Source: an uncultured Flavobacteriia bacterium
Lineage (GTDB): Bacteria; Bacteroidota; Bacteroidia; Flavobacteriales_D; Crocinitomicaceae
Length of the DNA: 12,694 bases
NCBI GenBank assembly: GCA_903928365.1
Contig: CAIYQV010000188.1
Span: 1 to 12,694 of the forward strand
Direction of reading: 5' to 3'
Positions 1 to 7,229 of this stretch are shown in pieces. The translations under genes and the position numbers were made by a program. Numbering within the stretch: the first letter of the stretch is position 1; every line of letters begins with the position of its first letter. The notes beneath the pieces are model-generated. The model did not search any database. It had not been told where the DNA came from and worked only from the letters and a program-made list of their open reading frames with translations.

Positions 1-1
1 T

Positions 2-163
2 GACAATACATGCGGAATCTATTCTTTCAGACCTCTGGCATGTGCTGAGTATCCTCATACAGATCGTAAAAACATGTTACAGATCCTCGATTTAACTGCC
101 CGAAACACTGAAATATGCCCTGCTGTTGCGAGTATTGTTTTACAAATCATTAATTCGAAATAA
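2..163 (+). CDS. YkgJ-family cysteine-cluster protein, C-terminal fragment
   Basis: This open frame enters from the left edge and ends at TAA 161-163, leaving the last 53 residues of a protein. The visible part reads NTCGIYSFRPLACAEYP, then a C-terminal ICPAV. The C-x-x-Y-x-x-RP-x-x-C-x-x-(F/Y)P pattern, followed about 35 residues later by a lone Cys before a short helix, is characteristic of the YkgJ-like (CxxCxxCC) putative zinc- or iron-chelating domain proteins. The N-terminal cysteines that name the family would lie outside the window. The function of the family is poorly defined; metal binding is inferred from the conserved cysteines. The gene ends 50 bases before the likely start of the large secreted protein. 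The family call is fairly sure; no specific role can be given. Confidence 0.8.
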   Translation, partial: DNTCGIYSFRPLACAEYPHTDRKNMLQILDLTARNTEICPAVASIVLQIINSK

Positions 164-178
164 AGCCAACTTTTTGTT

Positions 179-198
179 AGTTTTACCCGTCTAAAACT
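179..198 (+). other. Short AT-rich inverted repeat before the large secreted-protein gene
   Basis: AGTTTTA (179-185) and TAAAACT (192-198) are perfect reverse complements separated by a 6-base loop, CCCGTC. The hairpin lies in the 50-base gap between the upstream stop and ATG 214, and abuts the alternative GTG at 199. No T-run follows it, so it is not a classical intrinsic terminator. It could be a leader hairpin or a chance AT-rich pairing. Confidence 0.35.
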
Positions 199-213
199 GT
201 GAAACCTATTTTC

Positions 214-3200
214 ATGAATTTAAAGCTACGTTTCGTTCTGTTCATAACGCTTGTTATGAACTTAACGGCTCTCCATTCTCAACGCGGAAAAGACGGTAAC
301 TTTACAGTTACACTTCCTAACACGAATGTAAACTCCTTTACCTATCTCAGTGCAGATGCTGCTTCGGGTGCTACTTCAATTTCAGTGAACAGCAACACGA
401 TGTCGGGAAGTGCCTTTGCATCGAATCTAGCACAGGGTGATCTGATTCTGATCATTCAGATGCAGGGTGCTACTATGGATATTGATGTGACACCTACCGT
501 TTCCTGGGGAGGGAATTACACCGTTCCTAACTCGTGGATTACAGGAAGTGTAGGATGGAATACACAACCATGGCTATGGGGTCAGGTAACGAACTATAAT
601 AACTGTGGTAAATTTGAACAAGTAGAAGTGAGATCTGTCTCAGGAGCGAATACGATCATCCTGAATTGTGCGCTTCAGAATAGTTACACAAGTTCTGGCC
701 ATGTACAGGTAGTTCGTGTGCCGAGATTCAATAATTTGACTCTGAATTCATCGACTTCAATAGTGCCAACGGCATGGAACGGTAGTAGTGGCGGTATTGC
801 GGCTATCGAGGTGAACGGAAATTTAACGTTCAATTCCAGTTCTAAAATCAGCGCGAATGGACTTGGTTTTCGTGGTGGTTCTACCAGTACTCCTACGGTT
901 CAGGTTGGAAGCCCTGGTACATGTGCCGCTCACACCAATGGTACAGGTAACGGAAGTACACAGATGGGTTCATCTGCATCTACTGAGGGTGGAAGAAAGG
1001 GTGAAGGAATAGGAGGATTTACCACAGAATACAATGCGCAATATTCGGGTTATGGGCGCGGTGCTCCTGCAAATGGTGGAGGTGGCGGTGGTTACCAGAA
1101 TTGCGGCGGCGGCGGCGGTTCGAATGTTGGATCAGGCTTGTATACAGGAAAAGGGGTCCCTTCGACTACGGTTGCAAACGCTGTATGGAACCTGGAAACC
1201 GCAGGATTAGGTGGGTCAAGTAGTTCCGGAGGTGGAAGAGGGGGTTATGCCTTGTCAAACTCTGATCAAAATGCGACAACAACCGGACCGAACAACACAG
1301 CTTGGTGTGCCTCGGCTTCTTCGTCAGATGCTCGCAAGGAGAATGGCGGATTTGGGGGTCACCCCTTAACATACGATGCGAACAGATTGTTCTTCGGTGG
1401 AGGGGGAGGAGCCGGTGACCAGGACCAGGCTCAAGGAGGCTCAGGTGGTGCCGGAGGAGGTTTAGTTTTTCTGACAGTGTATGGAACGGTAAGTGGAACC
1501 GGAACGATAGAAGCGGATGGTGCCAATGGAGGAAACACGCAAGGTGGCACAGCAGGTTTCGGTCAGCTCAAAGGGAATGATGCCGCAGGCGGTGGCGGCG
1601 GCGGCGGCGCTATCTTTATACGGAATTCAAATGCTCTTCCTTCAACTCTTGCACTCAGTGCGAAAGGGGGTAATGGAGGAAATCAGAATTTAATTGTTGG
1701 GGCATTTGCCACTGTGGAAGCTGCAGGACCTGGTGGTGCAGGTAGTGGGGGTAGCATTGCATTCTCATCCGGATCTCCCACACAAACGGTGACTGGAGGA
1801 ACAGCCGGAACGACGAATTCTGCTCATTTAAGTGAATTTACTTTCAATGGGGCCACCAATGGAGCAAGTGGATTGAGTAGTTTATCGGCGACAACTTATA
1901 ATATAACTGCTAACAATACGACCATCTGTGCAGGCAGCCCTGTTTCGTTTTCCGTTTCTGTCACTGGAACACCTCCCGGTACCGTGAACTGGTACAGCGC
2001 ACAATATGGTGGATCATCACTCGGTACAGGTAATTCCTACACACCTGCTGTAGCACCTACTAGTACCACTACTTATTACGCCGGTATTTGTCCGGGAACG
2101 TTCAGAGAGCCAGTTACCGTAACGATTAATCCACAACCTTCCATTACGGGAACCCCGGTGCTTACTAATCCTACGTGTAGTGGTGCAGGTAGTATTACCG
2201 GACTTGCTGTTTCCGGCGGCACAACTCCATACCAGTATAGTTGGAGCGGAACAACAACTGCGTCTGCTGATTATACGAATATTCCAGCAGGGACATATAC
2301 ATTAACAGTCACAGATGCTGCAGGTTGTACAAGCACGAACGGACCTCATACGCTTACAGGAACTTCCGGTCCAATCATCAATGCTTCAGCTATCTCCGTT
2401 CAAAATGTAACTTGTACCGGAGGATTGGGATCTATTTCCGGGATCACAGCTTCAGGAACGGGTCTTAGTTATTCATGGGATAATGGTGGCGGATCTTCCA
2501 TAGATGCCGCTGGATTGAATGCCGGAAGTTACACTTTGACAGTGACAGATAATAATAGTTGTACCAGTACTTCGGGTCCTTATGTTGTTGGTGCTGATAC
2601 AGGTCCTTCAATAAATGAAGTTTCAGCTATCGTAACTGATGCAACATGCGGTCAGTCAAATGGTGGGATAAGTGGCATCACAGCCTCAGGATCTTCCCTT
2701 ACGTATAGTTGGAACGGGAATTCCTCTGCTACAATAGATTTGTCTGCCGTTGCGGCAGGAACATACACCTTAACAGTTACTGATGCAGGTGGTTGTACCG
2801 TTAGTTCAAGTCCTTATTCCGTTTCAGATCTCGCAGGACCATCCATAGATATTACCCTTGCTTCTGTTACTGATCAGTCTTGTGGGCTGGCCGATGGCTC
2901 GATTTCGGGTGTCACCGTAACAGGTGGGACACCTGGATATACGTATAGCTGGACTGGGAATTCTCAAACAACTATAGATATTACAGGATTAGCAGCAGGA
3001 GCATATACCTTGACCGCGACGGATGCGAATGGTTGTACTGTTTCGGGAACAGCATTAACTGTAGGAACTGCCTCCGGTCCTGTGTTAAACGAAACAAGTG
3101 CTGTTGTGGCAGATGTTCAATGTGATGGAACATTGGGTTCGATCACAGGTATAACAGCTTCCGGAAGCGGGTTAAGTTTTTCCTGGTCAAATGGAGGTGG

Positions 3201-4974
3201 AAGCTCCTTAAATGCATCGGGATTGTTTCCTAATTCTTATATCTTAACAGTAACCGATGCATCCGGCTGTACAACAACTTCTTCCTCATACACAGTGAGT
3301 GCAGCAACTCCTTTGGTAATCAATACTGGAGGAATGACTGTAAATCCTTCTTCCTGTAGTTCCAATACCGGTGCCATTTCAGGAATCGTCATTGTTGGTG
3401 GTGTGAATCCGATTCCTTCCTGGTCTTCAGGACAAGGTACATTGGATATTTCCGGTTTGGCTGCAGGTTCGTATGTGCTTACTGTGGCGGATAATCAAGG
3501 CTGTACAGCCAGTGAAACAGTAAATGTAGGAACAGCAGGTGGTCCTTCCATTACGTTGCAAACTTCGAGTGATGTAACATGTAACGGATTGACTAATGGG
3601 GTTGCCTCGGTATCGGGTTCTGGAGGTACAGGTACACTGACCTATCTTTGGACACCTGGATCGTTGACCGGAACTTCGCAAGCTGGGCTTACAGCAGATA
3701 CGTATACAGTGACGGTTACTGATGGAGGTGGATGCTCTAATAGTTTGCAAGTAACGATTAATGAGCCATCTGTACTAAATGTGACTCAAGGAACGATTAC
3801 ACCTGCCAACTGTGGAGCCAGCGATGGTGGAGCTACGGTTACTGCAGTAGGCGGTACAGGTACGCTTAACTATTCTTGGTCTCCTTCTGGTGGGAATGCG
3901 GCTGTAGCATCAAATATTTCCGGTGGAACATACTCTGTAACTGTTACGGATCAAAATAGTTGTACCGCATCTGTAAGTTTGGTTGTAACAACTTTGGGAG
4001 GACCAACGGTAAGTGTTTCCGGACAGACTAATGTGACGTGTAATGGAGGCAATGATGGTACCATCTCGGTTACGGCTACAGGAGGAACAGGTGCGCTGAC
4101 TTATTCATGGACTCCATCAGGAGGCAATGCACCGACAGCGACAGGCCTTTCTGCCGGATCATATACTGTTTCTGTAACAGATGCGGCGGGTTGTATTGGT
4201 TCAGCAATAGCAACAATTACCCAGCCAACGGTTTTGGTAGCTAATTCGAATGTGACCGCTGCCGATTGCGGAAGTTCAAATGGATCTATAAGTGTAACCG
4301 CTGGTGGTGGGACTGGACCATACACGTATTCCTGGTCGCCATCTGTTGGCTCAGGTGCCACTATTTCAGGACTAACTCCTGGTTCGTACACAGTGACGGT
4401 TATGGACGGATCAGGTTGTACGGTTTCAGCAACATCTTCTGTGGTAGTTCTCGGAACGTTGACAGTGGATGTTTCCCCTTCATCTGCAATCCTTGACCAA
4501 GGACAGACGGTAATTTTGGCTGCTTCCGGTGCGACATCGTATACTTGGACACCAGCTACAGACTTGAGTTGTACAGATTGTTCCTCTCCAATAGCATCAC
4601 CTTCACAAACAACAACCTACACGGTAACTGGTAGTGATGCATCAGGTTGCACGGGCACTGCTTCACTGACAATACTTGTGAATGAAGATTGCAATGAGAT
4701 CTATGTTCCAACAGTGTTCTCACCTGATGGTTCGAGTGGAAATCAGGAGAATCAAAAAATATGTATTTATGGTAATTGCATTGTACGAATGACCTATATG
4801 GTTTATGACCGTTGGGGAAATAAAGTCTATGAATATAGTCCTGAAATACCGTGCTGGGATGGAACTTTTAATGGGCAGAAACTGAACGCTGGAGTATACG
4901 CGTACAAATTGTATGTAACCTTAACCAGTGGTGAACACTTAGAAGAGTCTGGAAACGTTACCTTGATTAGGTAA
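214..4974 (+). CDS. Giant secreted SprB-repeat protein with type B T9SS sorting domain
   Basis: A protein of 1586 residues, probably a cell-surface or released adhesin. It begins with a signal peptide (MNLKLRFVLF, hydrophobic to about residue 20, Ala-x-Ser cleavage region). A beta-rich N-terminal region of about 240 residues follows, then a glycine-rich segment at about 263-535 with runs of six and seven Gly. Next is an Ig-like domain (about 561-641), ten SprB-type repeats (about 643-1414, each near 77 residues with SW, then GTYTLTVTD and GC), and a second Ig/PKD-like domain (about 1415-1489). The last 97 residues match the gliding-motility-associated C-terminal domain (CHU_C, type B sorting): YVPTVFSPDG, DRWGNKVYE (D1532, W1534), W1548-D-G, LNAGVYAYKL and a final GNVTLIR. 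By family knowledge this is exported by Sec and then the type IX system. I chose ATG 214; an in-frame GTG at 199 adds MKPIF and also gives a plausible signal peptide. The ligand is unknown. The SiaB-like kinase gene starts 23 bases downstream. Confidence 0.93.
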   Translation: MNLKLRFVLFITLVMNLTALHSQRGKDGNFTVTLPNTNVNSFTYLSADAASGATSISVNSNTMSGSAFASNLAQGDLILIIQMQGATMDIDVTPTVSWGGNYTVPNSWITGSVGWNTQPWLWGQVTNYNNCGKFEQVEVRSVSGANTIILNCALQNSYTSSGHVQVVRVPRFNNLTLNSSTSIVPTAWNGSSGGIAAIEVNGNLTFNSSSKISANGLGFRGGSTSTPTVQVGSPGTCAAHTNGTGNGSTQMGSSASTEGGRKGEGIGGFTTEYNAQYSGYGRGAPANGGGGGGYQNCGGGGGSNVGSGLYTGKGVPSTTVANAVWNLETAGLGGSSSSGGGRGGYALSNSDQNATTTGPNNTAWCASASSSDARKENGGFGGHPLTYDANRLFFGGGGGAGDQDQAQGGSGGAGGGLVFLTVYGTVSGTGTIEADGANGGNTQGGTAGFGQLKGNDAAGGGGGGGAIFIRNSNALPSTLALSAKGGNGGNQNLIVGAFATVEAAGPGGAGSGGSIAFSSGSPTQTVTGGTAGTTNSAHLSEFTFNGATNGASGLSSLSATTYNITANNTTICAGSPVSFSVSVTGTPPGTVNWYSAQYGGSSLGTGNSYTPAVAPTSTTTYYAGICPGTFREPVTVTINPQPSITGTPVLTNPTCSGAGSITGLAVSGGTTPYQYSWSGTTTASADYTNIPAGTYTLTVTDAAGCTSTNGPHTLTGTSGPIINASAISVQNVTCTGGLGSISGITASGTGLSYSWDNGGGSSIDAAGLNAGSYTLTVTDNNSCTSTSGPYVVGADTGPSINEVSAIVTDATCGQSNGGISGITASGSSLTYSWNGNSSATIDLSAVAAGTYTLTVTDAGGCTVSSSPYSVSDLAGPSIDITLASVTDQSCGLADGSISGVTVTGGTPGYTYSWTGNSQTTIDITGLAAGAYTLTATDANGCTVSGTALTVGTASGPVLNETSAVVADVQCDGTLGSITGITASGSGLSFSWSNGGGSSLNASGLFPNSYILTVTDASGCTTTSSSYTVSAATPLVINTGGMTVNPSSCSSNTGAISGIVIVGGVNPIPSWSSGQGTLDISGLAAGSYVLTVADNQGCTASETVNVGTAGGPSITLQTSSDVTCNGLTNGVASVSGSGGTGTLTYLWTPGSLTGTSQAGLTADTYTVTVTDGGGCSNSLQVTINEPSVLNVTQGTITPANCGASDGGATVTAVGGTGTLNYSWSPSGGNAAVASNISGGTYSVTVTDQNSCTASVSLVVTTLGGPTVSVSGQTNVTCNGGNDGTISVTATGGTGALTYSWTPSGGNAPTATGLSAGSYTVSVTDAAGCIGSAIATITQPTVLVANSNVTAADCGSSNGSISVTAGGGTGPYTYSWSPSVGSGATISGLTPGSYTVTVMDGSGCTVSATSSVVVLGTLTVDVSPSSAILDQGQTVILAASGATSYTWTPATDLSCTDCSSPIASPSQTTTYTVTGSDASGCTGTASLTILVNEDCNEIYVPTVFSPDGSSGNQENQKICIYGNCIVRMTYMVYDRWGNKVYEYSPEIPCWDGTFNGQKLNAGVYAYKLYVTLTSGEHLEESGNVTLIR
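1075..1119 (+). repeat. In-frame GGN codon tracts encoding poly-glycine
   Basis: Six consecutive GGN codons (1075-1092) are followed by Tyr-Gln-Asn-Cys and then by (GGC)4GGT at 1105-1119. A second, longer tract lies at 1588-1608. These tracts are the core of the glycine-rich segment of the secreted protein. Being trinucleotide repeats, changes in their number would lengthen or shorten the Gly run without shifting the frame. Confidence 0.8.
1588..1608 (+). repeat. GGC trinucleotide repeat (seven Gly codons)
   Basis: Seven glycine codons in a row, GGC GGT followed by five perfect GGC units (1594-1608), lie in frame inside the secreted protein and encode seven consecutive glycines. Neighbouring glycine codons elsewhere in the gene use a mixture of GGA, GGT and GGC, so the pure GGC run stands out and could be a site of replication slippage. 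Confidence 0.8.
2140..4455 (+). repeat. Array of ten SprB-type protein repeats
   Basis: Ten consecutive repeats of roughly 231 bases (77 residues) make up half of the secreted protein. Each has a Cys near its start, a central (Y/F)SW or similar, a GxYxLTVTD-type strand, and a second Cys in a GC or SC pair just after it, so two Cys per unit at fixed places. The units diverge at DNA level, so this is an old protein-level duplication and not a recent perfect tandem repeat. Repeats 2, 3 and 5 share an SGITASG(S/T)-L-(S/T)-(Y/F)SW core. Repeats 7-10 share a GGTG core, and repeats 8 and 9 continue with YSW(S/T)PSGGNA. The sixth unit is the most degenerate, with a PIPSW core. SprB repeats are known from the motile surface adhesin SprB of Flavobacterium johnsoniae. 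Confidence 0.88.
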
Positions 4975-4997
4975 TCTCCTCGTATTCTGTTGACGCT

Positions 4998-5570
4998 ATG
5001 AATAACCAAAGTGCTGTCGAACTTGCCCTGAAGCAATCCTATACGGATTTGTTGGCTGCTCATCTTGAGGTGGGAGAGACAGTGCTTTTAAGTCATTTTG
5101 GTATTTTTTCCCAAGATCTTATCAATAGTATCGCATCCTCCGTGGAGGAAGTAATGATTTCAGGTGGAGAGATTAAAAAAACGGTAAAGCGGACTTTTTC
5201 TATTTTAATTGAAGGACTTCAGAATGTATATCGTCATGGCGCATTGGATGAAGAGGGAAATCAGACTTCCTTTGTAATTGTAAGCAGGAACACTAAAGAA
5301 CTGAATGTCATTTTTGGCAATTTGGTAGAGGAGGAAGATGCATCCGCGCTTTCATCCTATTTGGAAAAGATCAATAGTCTCGATCCGGAGCAACTAAAAT
5401 TGATGTATCTTGATATTCTGTCCAAAGATCCACTTTCCAAAAAGGGTGGGGCAGGTCTCGGCTTTTTGACGATGATCATGAAATCGGAATATAGATTAAA
5501 GTACAGGATCAGCGATCCTTCAAACAATAGATCTACCTTTTTTGTTGAAGTAACACTTAGCAGGTCATAG
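4998..5570 (+). CDS. SiaB-family protein kinase (DUF6272, HATPase-like)
   Basis: A soluble protein of 190 residues without signal peptide or membrane segment. It has the features of the SiaB-like kinases, which carry a GHKL/HATPase-type ATP-binding fold. The N-box-like helix is IEGLQNVYRHG (E72, N76, H80), a GN motif follows in FGNLV (107-108), and the glycine-rich ATP lid is KKGGAGLGFLTM (149-159). In Pseudomonas aeruginosa, SiaB phosphorylates the small partner SiaC, which controls the diguanylate cyclase SiaD and cell aggregation. Many Bacteroidota encode SiaB next to a SiaC (DUF1987) protein, but none is visible here. The gene starts 23 bases after the secreted adhesin-like gene and ends 19 bases before the deacetylase-like gene, so co-transcription is likely. 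The target of this kinase is unknown; a role in surface adhesion is an inference from position only. Confidence 0.83.
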   Translation: MNNQSAVELALKQSYTDLLAAHLEVGETVLLSHFGIFSQDLINSIASSVEEVMISGGEIKKTVKRTFSILIEGLQNVYRHGALDEEGNQTSFVIVSRNTKELNVIFGNLVEEEDASALSSYLEKINSLDPEQLKLMYLDILSKDPLSKKGGAGLGFLTMIMKSEYRLKYRISDPSNNRSTFFVEVTLSRS

Positions 5571-5589
5571 TTCTGTTTTTGTTCTCAAT

Positions 5590-6486
5590 ATGAAAATAGC
5601 TTTCCGGCAAGAATATGTGCAGGATCTTCCTGAAGGACATCGTTTTCCAATGGAAAAATATGATCTGTTGCCTCGTCAATTGCTCCATGAAGGTACTATC
5701 AATGAAGAACAGTTGTTTAGGCCTGAGCTCATTCAAAAGGAACACCTCACTCGGGTGCATTCAGAGGAATATCTCAATCGTTTATTTTCGTTGAAATTGA
5801 CAGATAAGGAACAACGCGTTTCCGGTTTTCCTCATAATTCTGAACTCATTGCGAGAGAAGCGATGATCATGGAAGGGACACGGATGTGTGCAGAGTATGC
5901 TTTGACTGAGAGACTCGCGCTGAATATTGCAGGTGGTACCCATCACGCTTACAAGGACAGAGGCGAAGGTTTCTGTTTGTTAAATGATCAGGCAATAGCG
6001 TCAAGGTGGCTTTTAACCAATGGGATTGAAAGAATATTGATCGTGGATCTGGATGTGCATCAGGGGAATGGTACAGCAGCCATTTTTAGCGGAGAAAATA
6101 AGGTGTTCACTTTTAGTATGCACGGGAAGAACAATTACCCATTGAAGAAAGAACTTTCCGACCTCGATGTTGAATTGGAGGATGGTACCAATGACCAATC
6201 CTACCTGTATCTTTTGCAATCTTCACTGGATTTTATTCTAAGTAAGTTTCAACCTGAATTTATTTTCTATCAGTGCGGAGTGGATGTGATCCAGACAGAT
6301 AAACTTGGGAAATTGGGGCTCACCTTAGAAGGGTGTAAAAAAAGGGATCGATTTGTTTTTGAGACAGTTCGTCAACTCAATGTGCCTATCGTCTGCAGTA
6401 TGGGAGGCGGCTACAGTCCGAATATAAAAGATATTGTAGAAGCTCATGCCAATACATTCAGAGTAGCACAATTTGTTCTGACTTGA
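5590..6486 (+). CDS. Histone deacetylase superfamily (class IV-like) zinc hydrolase
   Basis: A cytoplasmic protein of 298 residues covering a complete HDAC/AcuC-type arginase-deacetylase fold. Catalytic pieces are all present: GGTHHAYKDRGEGFC with the His pair 118-119, DLDVHQGNGT with zinc ligands D155 and H157, GVD with the third zinc ligand D232, and MGGGYS with the transition-state Tyr275. The DRGEGFC stretch after the His pair resembles class IV (HDAC11-like) members more than class I. Bacteria have no histones of the eukaryotic kind; family members remove acyl groups from lysines or from small molecules such as acetylpolyamines, and the substrate here cannot be read from sequence. The length is typical. 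It follows the SiaB-like kinase by 19 bases. No clear promoter is seen directly upstream, which fits an operon. Confidence 0.92.
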   Translation: MKIAFRQEYVQDLPEGHRFPMEKYDLLPRQLLHEGTINEEQLFRPELIQKEHLTRVHSEEYLNRLFSLKLTDKEQRVSGFPHNSELIAREAMIMEGTRMCAEYALTERLALNIAGGTHHAYKDRGEGFCLLNDQAIASRWLLTNGIERILIVDLDVHQGNGTAAIFSGENKVFTFSMHGKNNYPLKKELSDLDVELEDGTNDQSYLYLLQSSLDFILSKFQPEFIFYQCGVDVIQTDKLGKLGLTLEGCKKRDRFVFETVRQLNVPIVCSMGGGYSPNIKDIVEAHANTFRVAQFVLT

Positions 6487-6517
6487 TGAAAAAGATGGAT
6501 AAATAAAAAATCTGTTT

Positions 6518-6525
6518 TATCTTTG
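6518..6525 (+). promoter_or_regulatory. Bacteroidota -7 promoter element (TATCTTTG)
   Basis: TATCTTTG matches the Bacteroidota housekeeping -7 consensus TAnnTTTG at every fixed base. It ends 20 bases before ATG 6546 of the small Cys-rich gene, so transcription would begin about 7-14 bases before that codon. No TTG at the usual -33 distance is evident. An AT-rich inverted repeat, GATAAA/TTTATC (6498-6503, 6516-6521), overlaps it. Confidence 0.5.
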
Positions 6526-6545
6526 TTTGGAATTAGTCTAAATAA

Positions 6546-6689
6546 ATGAAACTGCCGAATTCTACTTCTGAACAGAATTTTTCCGAACCGTTCTCACTTT
6601 GTCAATTGTGTGATCTTTCTAAAAAGAAAACATGCTGTAAGAAGTTCAAAAAGAAAGGAGTTCATTGTAAAAAATGTCCTAAGCTCTGA
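6546..6689 (+). CDS. Small Cys/Lys-rich protein, 47 residues
   Basis: This ATG-to-TGA frame encodes 47 residues with six cysteines arranged CxxC (19, 22), CC (30-31) and CxxC (41, 44), and twelve lysines, eleven of them clustered in residues 26-46. The compact Cys pattern suggests binding of a metal such as zinc, or a nucleic-acid contact helped by the basic charge; both are inferences. It has no signal peptide. Support for it being real: an exact TAnnTTTG element 20 bases upstream, a position that fills an otherwise empty 227-base gap, and the strongly non-random composition. The next gene begins 24 bases later. I do not recognise a named family with certainty, though short proteins ending in a CKKCP-like tail are the kind of thing missed by gene callers. 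Confidence 0.68.
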   Translation: MKLPNSTSEQNFSEPFSLCQLCDLSKKKTCCKKFKKKGVHCKKCPKL

Positions 6690-6713
6690 TCAATTTGGGT
6701 ATTTTTACAACTG

Positions 6714-7229
6714 ATGAGGTTGTGTGTTAATATCCTTCTTTTATTATCTCTTCGAGTTTCGTTCGCTCAGCAAGTGAGCTCGGATTCTTCGTTTCAATGT
6801 TCTCTGAAAACAGGTGTTACCCGCTTAGATTTTTTTAATGGATTGGAAGGAGTTTATTGCGATGAACATTTGGTATTTCTTTCATCTGTTGAATTAGGTG
6901 TAAACCGCACGTTTTTTCAGAAACGAATATTTCCAAGAGCTAGTATTGGATTCGGATACCGTTTTACAAAAGGGGCTTTACAGTTTGAGCCATTAATGAT
7001 GTTCAGTCAAAGTATGTTGAAGTTGTCGGATTCGTATAATTCCAGGCATTACTGGACCGAATGTTACATGGGGTATCGGTTTGCTATTGGAAAAAAATGG
7101 AAGTTTGTGAATGAGATCATGTGCGGATGGATGTCAGAGCGTTATCTTGTTAACACGTCAGGAGCAAAGAAGACTTTTGGAACATTTGGATATTATGGAT
7201 CGTTGGGATTGGCACGAAATATTCGCTAA
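6714..7229 (+). CDS. Exported small protein, probable outer-membrane beta-barrel, function unknown
   Basis: A protein of 171 residues with a clear Sec signal peptide: MRLCVNILLLLSLRVSFA, with cleavage expected before QQ at 19-20. The rest alternates polar and aromatic residues in strand-like blocks (ASIGFGYRF, GALQFEPLMM, WTECYMGYRFAIG, KWKFVNEIMCGW, TFGYYGSLGLA), as in small Bacteroidota outer-membrane or periplasmic beta-barrel proteins. It ends in ARNIR and lacks an obvious T9SS sorting domain. I recognise no specific family. The last 35 bases overlap the start of the downstream lipoprotein in another frame, which points to translational coupling. It starts 24 bases after the small Cys-rich gene. 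Confidence is good that it is a real exported protein, low on its role. Confidence 0.75.
   Translation: MRLCVNILLLLSLRVSFAQQVSSDSSFQCSLKTGVTRLDFFNGLEGVYCDEHLVFLSSVELGVNRTFFQKRIFPRASIGFGYRFTKGALQFEPLMMFSQSMLKLSDSYNSRHYWTECYMGYRFAIGKKWKFVNEIMCGWMSERYLVNTSGAKKTFGTFGYYGSLGLARNIR

Noticed and set aside
1166..4391. Minus-strand and alternate-frame open readings opposite the giant gene (1166-1372, 3427-3750, 4101-4391, 4266-4496)
   Set aside because: They mirror the repetitive, stop-poor composition of the SprB and glycine-rich coding sequence and show no recognisable protein features.
2140..4455. Possible CRISPR-like or satellite repeat array
   Set aside because: Periodicity is about 231 bases, diverged at DNA level and fully explained by protein repeats in one open frame.
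6498..6521. Intrinsic terminator after the deacetylase-like gene (GATAAA/TTTATC)
   Set aside because: The stem is six A/T-rich pairs with a 12-base loop, and it overlaps the promoter element; too weak to call.
7111..7194. Longer N-terminus for the GDPD-like lipoprotein starting at ATG 7111
   Set aside because: It would add 28 residues before a normal lipoprotein signal and extend the overlap with the preceding gene to 119 bases.
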